From UBA1952 sp965246905 (GTDB lineage: Bacteria; Bacteroidota; Bacteroidia; Chitinophagales; Chitinophagaceae), in assembly GCA_965246905.1 (NCBI GenBank), contig CBDFFZ010000026.1, forward strand, positions 1 to 64,000: a stretch of 64,000 nucleotides of DNA, read 5' to 3'. The position numbers and the translations under genes are program-made. The notes below the pieces were generated by a model. The model was not told the DNA's origin. It ran no database searches and saw nothing but the letters and a program-made list of their open reading frames with translations. Shown here piece after piece: positions 59,761-64,000 of the stretch (the stretch's first letter is position 1; every line of letters starts with the position of its first letter).

Positions 59761-61122
59761 TTGGGTGCCTTAAAATCCTGCCCGCTGAAACCTGTAGCTT
59801 ACCTTAAAGACCTGTTCCTTACCCGCCGCTGGTATTTTACCATGGGCAGCTGCTCGGTGCTTTTCTTTCTCGCCTTTTTCTTTCAGCTTCTTTTTATGCC
59901 TGCGGCGATATGCACCGTTGGTGTAATTGCGCTAACCGTCTTCGATTATGCGTTCCTGTTTTTAGGCCGTGGCAGCATATTAGCCACCCGCACTATGCCG
60001 GTACGCTTTTCTTTGGGGGATGAAAATGGCGTAACCCTCACAATTACCAATACCTATTCCTTCACGGCCGCCGTATCGCTTATCGATGAGCAGCCGGAGC
60101 AGTTTCAGGAGCGGGCCTTCCGCAGGAAGCTGAGCATCGCCCCGAAAGGGCGTAATACCTCGCAATACAATCTGCGGCCCACCACACGCGGGGAATATTT
60201 TTTTGGCCATGTGCTGTGTTTTGCCGCATCGCCCATAGGCTTTGTGCAGCGGCGTTTCGAGGCTGGTGAGGAAGCTATGGTAAAAGTATATCCATCCTAC
60301 CAGCAGCTGCGTAAATACCAGCTTATGGCACTGAGCGAAACGCCTGTGCCCGGTGCCCGCAAAGTGCGCAGGCTGGGGCATAGCATGGAATTCGAGAAGA
60401 TCAAGGATTATGTGCAGGGGGATGACGTACGCACCATCAACTGGAAAGCCAGCGCCCGCCGCGGCGATATTATGGTCAATACTTTTACAGATGCGCGCCA
60501 GCAACTCATCTACTGCTTTATCGATAAGGGGCGGAATATGAAGATGCCTTTTGATGGCATGACGCTGCTCGATTATTCCATCAATGCCTCGCTTGCACTG
60601 CTCAATGTAGCCTTGCTGCGGCAGGATAAGGCCGGGCTCATTACCTTCTCCCAGAAAATAAATGATGTAGTGGCGGCAGACCGCCGCAGCGGCCAGATAA
60701 ACCTGCTTCTCGAAGCCCTGTACAAGCAGGAAACCTCCTTTAAAGAAACGGATTATGAAGCGCTGCTTGGCGGCATTCACCGCCGCATCTCGCAGCGAAG
60801 CTTCATCATGCTGTTTACCAATTTTGAATCCTTCTCATCACTGGAGCGGCAGCTTCCTTACCTCCGCCGCCTCGCTACCCGCCATCTTATCTGCGTGGTG
60901 TTCTTTAGAAATACCTTGCTCAAAGAACTCCACGAAACCCGGCCGGATACGATTGAAGGCATCTACATAAAAACCATTGCCGACCGCGCCGATTTTGAAA
61001 AGCGCCAGATCGTAAAAGAGCTGCGCAAAGCCGGCATTTTATCCATCCTTACCACGCCGCAGCAATTAAGCGTGGATGTGATCAATAAATACCTGGAGCT
61101 GAAGGCCCGGCAGATGGTGTAA
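59761..61122 (+). CDS. DUF58 domain protein
   Basis: About 453 residues, with two N-terminal membrane segments (residues 30-75), a beta domain, and the DUF58 block YVQGDDVRTINWKASARRGDIMVNTF, followed by a von Willebrand-like fold (LIYCFIDKGRNM ... LLDYSINASLALLNVALLR). Such proteins usually work with a MoxR ATPase. The start is uncertain: TTG at 59761 keeps the conserved YLKDLFLTRRWYF, but TATCTTGG there resembles a -7 promoter element. The next ATG, at 59842, would cut into the first membrane segment. No MoxR gene is adjacent. Confidence 0.85.
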   Translation: MGALKSCPLKPVAYLKDLFLTRRWYFTMGSCSVLFFLAFFFQLLFMPAAICTVGVIALTVFDYAFLFLGRGSILATRTMPVRFSLGDENGVTLTITNTYSFTAAVSLIDEQPEQFQERAFRRKLSIAPKGRNTSQYNLRPTTRGEYFFGHVLCFAASPIGFVQRRFEAGEEAMVKVYPSYQQLRKYQLMALSETPVPGARKVRRLGHSMEFEKIKDYVQGDDVRTINWKASARRGDIMVNTFTDARQQLIYCFIDKGRNMKMPFDGMTLLDYSINASLALLNVALLRQDKAGLITFSQKINDVVAADRRSGQINLLLEALYKQETSFKETDYEALLGGIHRRISQRSFIMLFTNFESFSSLERQLPYLRRLATRHLICVVFFRNTLLKELHETRPDTIEGIYIKTIADRADFEKRQIVKELRKAGILSILTTPQQLSVDVINKYLELKARQMV

Positions 61123-61465
61123 GGCCGGTCATCCCCGAAGGGTAATTTATTAAAGCCAGGCGTGCAATTTTTGGGCGCACCCACGTAGGGGCAGAATTAT
61201 ACATTCATTCATGCGCCGACCTGTTGGGCAAAGAAAGACTTGCCAAGTCGGTTGAAAGGAAGGCATCGCTCAAAGCGAAGCCTTCTTTATAGTGCGGGTG
61301 CAAGGCAACTATTGAGTCTTCATTTTTTAATGATCCTCACCACACGGAAGGAAAAAGTTTTTTCATTTGTCACCAAAGTATCATGGCTTTCTCCTCGTCT
61401 TTAGGATTAGCACTCATAGCATTAAAGCGCACTTGCTATAAGCGCATTCATCTAAAAACACGTTT
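61123..61465. other. Intergenic region with hairpins
   Basis: 343 bases without a gene. It contains a stem around 61216-61251 (CCGAC...GTCGG enclosing GGCAA...TTGCC), the terminator at 61259-61288, and the promoter area of the T9SS gene. Confidence 0.5.
61259..61288 (+). terminator. Terminator after the DUF58 gene
   Basis: GAAGGCATCGCT (61259-61270) pairs with AGCGAAGCCTTC (61274-61285) except one A-A mismatch, then TTT. Confidence 0.7.
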
Positions 61466-63052
61466 ATGAAAATCAAGATAGCATTATGCTCCTTCTTGCT
61501 TACGGGAATAAATTTTGTTTCAGCGCAGCAAGCATTCAATACCAAAGAATTCCTTGACATCAACAACATCAAAGCCGCGCATCTGGTACATGGCGATATG
61601 TGGCATGATCCGGTTACCGCTACGCAGCTTTGTGAATTTCCTAAAGGCTCCGGCAAGCACGTAGCATTCCTGGGATCCTTATGGATGTCCGGGCTTGATC
61701 AGCAAAACAGCTTGCGCGTCTCCAGTCAGATGTACCGGCAAAATAATCAAAATGACTATTGGCCTGGGCCAGCAGATGATCCGAATTATACGGTTGATTC
61801 CGTGAGGGCTAAAGCGTGGGCCAAAATCTGGAAGATCAATCGCTCGACCATCGACTCTTTTCGAAATCTCGCAACACACACTGTCGCTAATACGCCTGCC
61901 GCCATCATTACCTGGCCTGCGAAAGGTAATAGCTATGCAATGGGAGCAGGAACTTACGCACTTACCATCAACCGCGACATGGCGCCCTTTATTGACGTTA
62001 ATAATGATGGCATCTATAACCCGCTGGCCGGCGATTATCCCGCCATAAAGGGTGATCAGATGCTCTGGTGGATTGAGAATGATCTTGGCCCTACGCACAA
62101 TGAAAGCTTGAGCAACCCGCTTAGGGTAGAAGTACATAATATGGCTTACGCTTATCTGCGTGGAGGTAAGGTGGATAATATTCTTTTCTACGAATTTGAA
62201 GTTGTAAACAGATCTATGCAGTCGTATAGTAACTATCGTCTCGGTTTTAATGCGGATCCTGACCTTGGTTATGGCTTTGACGATTACCTCGTTTTGGATA
62301 CTCCTACAAGAACGGGCATCGTATTCAATGCCAAAACCCCGGATGGAAATGGTGAGCCAACCTCATACGGAACAACCATTCCGATAGCGGGAATTACAAT
62401 GCTCGAGCAGCCATCAGATCAGTATCCGGCCAATGCTTCCATCGGCAGCTTTATTTCATACGACAACGATGCACTTCCCAACGGTAATCCAAACGGCGGG
62501 ATGGAATTCCATTACCTGCTCAACGGCTATAACAGAGCGGGTACTTTTACAGATTACCATAATTTTTACAGTACACAATCTACTCCATGCTCCACCGGTT
62601 TGCCGTATAAGGACCGACGCTTCATTTTTGCCGGCAAAAGTGTTCAATTTAACGATGGTCAAAGCTTAAAATATGCTTACGCGCTGGTAATATCACCAAA
62701 CGGAGGCGGTTGCCCTAACCAGGATTTTACCGGTATTTTAAGCACAGCAGATACGGCCATAATAGTTTATCATAATCCACCGGCGCCAACACGCATTAGC
62801 AACATCAGCAAAACATTAGGCACTTTAAACATCTACCCAAACCCTGCAATCCAGTTGCTCAATGTTAATGTACCTTACGGCACAGACGGAAAAATAAAGA
62901 TTTATGATGCTACCGGCAAAGAGATTTCGCTGCCTGTTATCGATCACGGTAGTAAAGTACTCATAGAGACCGGCTTCCTGGCGCCAGGCATTTATATGAT
63001 TGAATACCGGTCTGCCAAAACGGTGGCGAACAATATTTTTGTGAAGCAGTAA
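61466..63052 (+). CDS. Secreted T9SS type A cargo protein
   Basis: 528 residues, with a signal peptide (IALCSFLLTGINFVSAQ) and a C-terminal type A sorting tail (LGTLNIYPNPAIQLLNVNVP ... FLAPGIYMIEYRS ... NNIFVKQ). The body has aromatic, Asp/Gly-rich beta strands (DMAPFIDVNNDGIYNPLAGDYPAIKGDQMLWWIEND) with a DxNxDG calcium-type loop. From memory, large families of such proteins of unknown function exist in Chitinophagaceae. It is probably exported and attached to the cell surface. A clean terminator follows. Confidence 0.88.
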   Translation: MKIKIALCSFLLTGINFVSAQQAFNTKEFLDINNIKAAHLVHGDMWHDPVTATQLCEFPKGSGKHVAFLGSLWMSGLDQQNSLRVSSQMYRQNNQNDYWPGPADDPNYTVDSVRAKAWAKIWKINRSTIDSFRNLATHTVANTPAAIITWPAKGNSYAMGAGTYALTINRDMAPFIDVNNDGIYNPLAGDYPAIKGDQMLWWIENDLGPTHNESLSNPLRVEVHNMAYAYLRGGKVDNILFYEFEVVNRSMQSYSNYRLGFNADPDLGYGFDDYLVLDTPTRTGIVFNAKTPDGNGEPTSYGTTIPIAGITMLEQPSDQYPANASIGSFISYDNDALPNGNPNGGMEFHYLLNGYNRAGTFTDYHNFYSTQSTPCSTGLPYKDRRFIFAGKSVQFNDGQSLKYAYALVISPNGGGCPNQDFTGILSTADTAIIVYHNPPAPTRISNISKTLGTLNIYPNPAIQLLNVNVPYGTDGKIKIYDATGKEISLPVIDHGSKVLIETGFLAPGIYMIEYRSAKTVANNIFVKQ

Positions 63053-63074
63053 AAATACTAAACACTTTATCAAT

Positions 63075-63104
63075 AAACCGGCAGCCAAGTCCTGCCGGTT
63101 TTTT
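63075..63104 (+). terminator. Terminator of the T9SS gene
   Basis: AAACCGGCAG (63075-63084) pairs with CTGCCGGTTT (63092-63101), loop CCAAGTC, and a T run. Confidence 0.88.
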
Positions 63105-63118
63105 ATTTTGCACACTGT

Positions 63119-64000
63119 ATGATGAGGTCCCGCCTGCTCCTGTTTCTTGTACTGCTCACTACAGGCATTACCTCCTGCCGCAAAGACCTGCTGCACTGGC
63201 AAATCGCGCAGCAGTTGCAGTCCGGCACCACCCACCGCCTCAACCGCGCCCTTTTTATAAATGATACCCTGGGCTTCATTGCCGGCGGCGAGCGGTTCGA
63301 CTATGCAGATATCCTTACCACGCACGATGGCGGCCATAGCTGGCAATACAGGACATTCCCCGAAATTGGCAAGGGGCTTTATGCGCTCACCGGCTCGGCC
63401 AACGGCAATATTTATGCAACCGGCTTTGAAGGCAAGTTGCTGCACAGCACCGATTATGGCGTACGCTGGACCGTTATAAACCAGCGCTACGATTTTTATA
63501 AGGCAATGGCCATTGGCAATAGCGGCAGCCTGCTTATGGCGGGCGGTATCTCTTTCGATTACGGTTTTATACAGCGCGCCGATGCCGGGGGCAACGCTGG
63601 TAGCCACGACTCGCTCAATTATGAGCTGAATGATTTAAAAATGCTCCCCGATGGCACTGGCTATATCAGCGCATTCGGCGCAGCCCTGAAAACTACCGAC
63701 AATGGGGCTACCTGGGGCCGGCAGGAGGTGGGCAAAGACAATTTTAAAAGCCTGTATGCCGCCAACAGCAATGACATTTGGATGTGCGGCTCCAACGGCA
63801 GCATTTACCATACCCTGAACGGCGGCGAAAGCTGGGAGCGCAAGCGCAATGGCAACGATCTTACCATCCCCCGCTACCACCTCGAAACGATAACCTTCAC
63901 AGATGCACAGCACGGCTATGCAGCCGGCGAGCAGGGGGTGGTAATCTATACGGATGATGGCGGCGATCACTGGTCCGAGTTGGATCGTTTTACCTCGGAA
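63119..64000 (+). CDS. Lipoprotein with BNR/YCF48-like beta-propeller repeats (3' end outside window)
   Basis: An open frame from the ATG at 63119 (a second ATG follows directly) runs to the end of the window, 294 codons so far. It starts with a lipoprotein signal (RLLLFLVLLTTGITSC, lipobox Cys). The body shows repeats such as TTHDGGHSWQYRTFP, STDYGVRWTVI, TTDNGATWGRQEV, TLNGGESWERKR and YTDDGGDHWSEL: the S/T-x-D-x-G-x-x-W Asp-box of sialidase/YCF48 propellers. The family includes surface proteins of unknown ligand. TATTTTGC just upstream is a near -7 element. The opposite-strand frames here are shadows. Confidence 0.88.
   Translation, partial: MMRSRLLLFLVLLTTGITSCRKDLLHWQIAQQLQSGTTHRLNRALFINDTLGFIAGGERFDYADILTTHDGGHSWQYRTFPEIGKGLYALTGSANGNIYATGFEGKLLHSTDYGVRWTVINQRYDFYKAMAIGNSGSLLMAGGISFDYGFIQRADAGGNAGSHDSLNYELNDLKMLPDGTGYISAFGAALKTTDNGATWGRQEVGKDNFKSLYAANSNDIWMCGSNGSIYHTLNGGESWERKRNGNDLTIPRYHLETITFTDAQHGYAAGEQGVVIYTDDGGDHWSELDRFTSE

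Noticed and set aside
62825..63607. 260-codon frame on the minus strand at the end of the window
   Set aside because: It is antisense to the T9SS tail and to the Asp-box lipoprotein, both well supported, and crosses a terminator.

Overview
The window is chromosomal DNA from a member of the Bacteroidota, most likely in or near the Chitinophagaceae. The evidence is type IX secretion sorting tails (one CHU_C-type, two type A), a Bacteroidota Lgt, an IPExxxVDY protein, a DUF2723 protein, a subtype iii type VI secretion module (TssN/O/P), a flexirubin-like fatty-acid cluster, and promoters of the TTTG-N19-TAnnTTTG kind. Shine-Dalgarno sequences are mostly absent. Every gene has codon use and family membership consistent with one genome.

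Layout. 1-10 kb: a beta-CASP RNA-processing nuclease (cut by the window edge), potassium transporter Kup, DusB, a small membrane protein, a CHU_C secreted protein, then an orphan gene (8583-9308) preceded by a hairpin array, and an outer-membrane protein. 10-16 kb: an ABC ATPase and a compact acyl-carrier cluster (ACP, acyltransferase, dehydratase, thioesterase, ketosynthase) followed by a desaturase. 16-21 kb: an acetyltransferase, a lipoprotein sulfite-dehydrogenase pair (molybdenum subunit plus cytochrome c), a second orphan gene (18432-19133) paralogous to the first and also carrying a hairpin array, and a T9SS cargo protein. 21-29.5 kb: housekeeping genes (pnp, rpsO, a DciA-like gene, a HAD phosphatase, rpoZ, bamD, grpE, dnaJ). 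29.7-36.6 kb: seven T6SS baseplate and membrane genes without sheath, Hcp, VgrG or ClpV. 37-50.5 kb: the S10-spc ribosomal operon from rpsJ to secY and map, with unusually long intergenic spacers. 50.5-51.3 kb: a decayed M1 peptidase. 51.6-64 kb: lgt, a nucleoside phosphorylase, tRNA-Cys, a DUF2723 membrane protein, an IPExxxVDY protein, a slipin, a DUF58 protein, a T9SS protein and a lipoprotein cut by the window end.

Most notable signal. The two orphan paralogues share an architecture the genes alone do not explain. Each has upstream an array of exactly five GGAGG...CCTCC palindromes at a 41-42 bp period; the array sequences differ between loci but the design is the same. Each leader carries AACCTCC shortly before the start codon. 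Across the 3' end of both genes 69 nt are identical except for one base, running from the last codons past the stop into a palindrome, and a similar hairpin terminator follows. The rest of the genes is strongly diverged. This looks like an undescribed gene-plus-array unit.

Caution. Between about 36.03 and 37.60 kb, eight single-base A or T insertions in homopolymers break tssF, rpsJ and rplC. They look like consensus errors in one poorly polished patch, which is also the junction between the T6SS module and the ribosomal operon.
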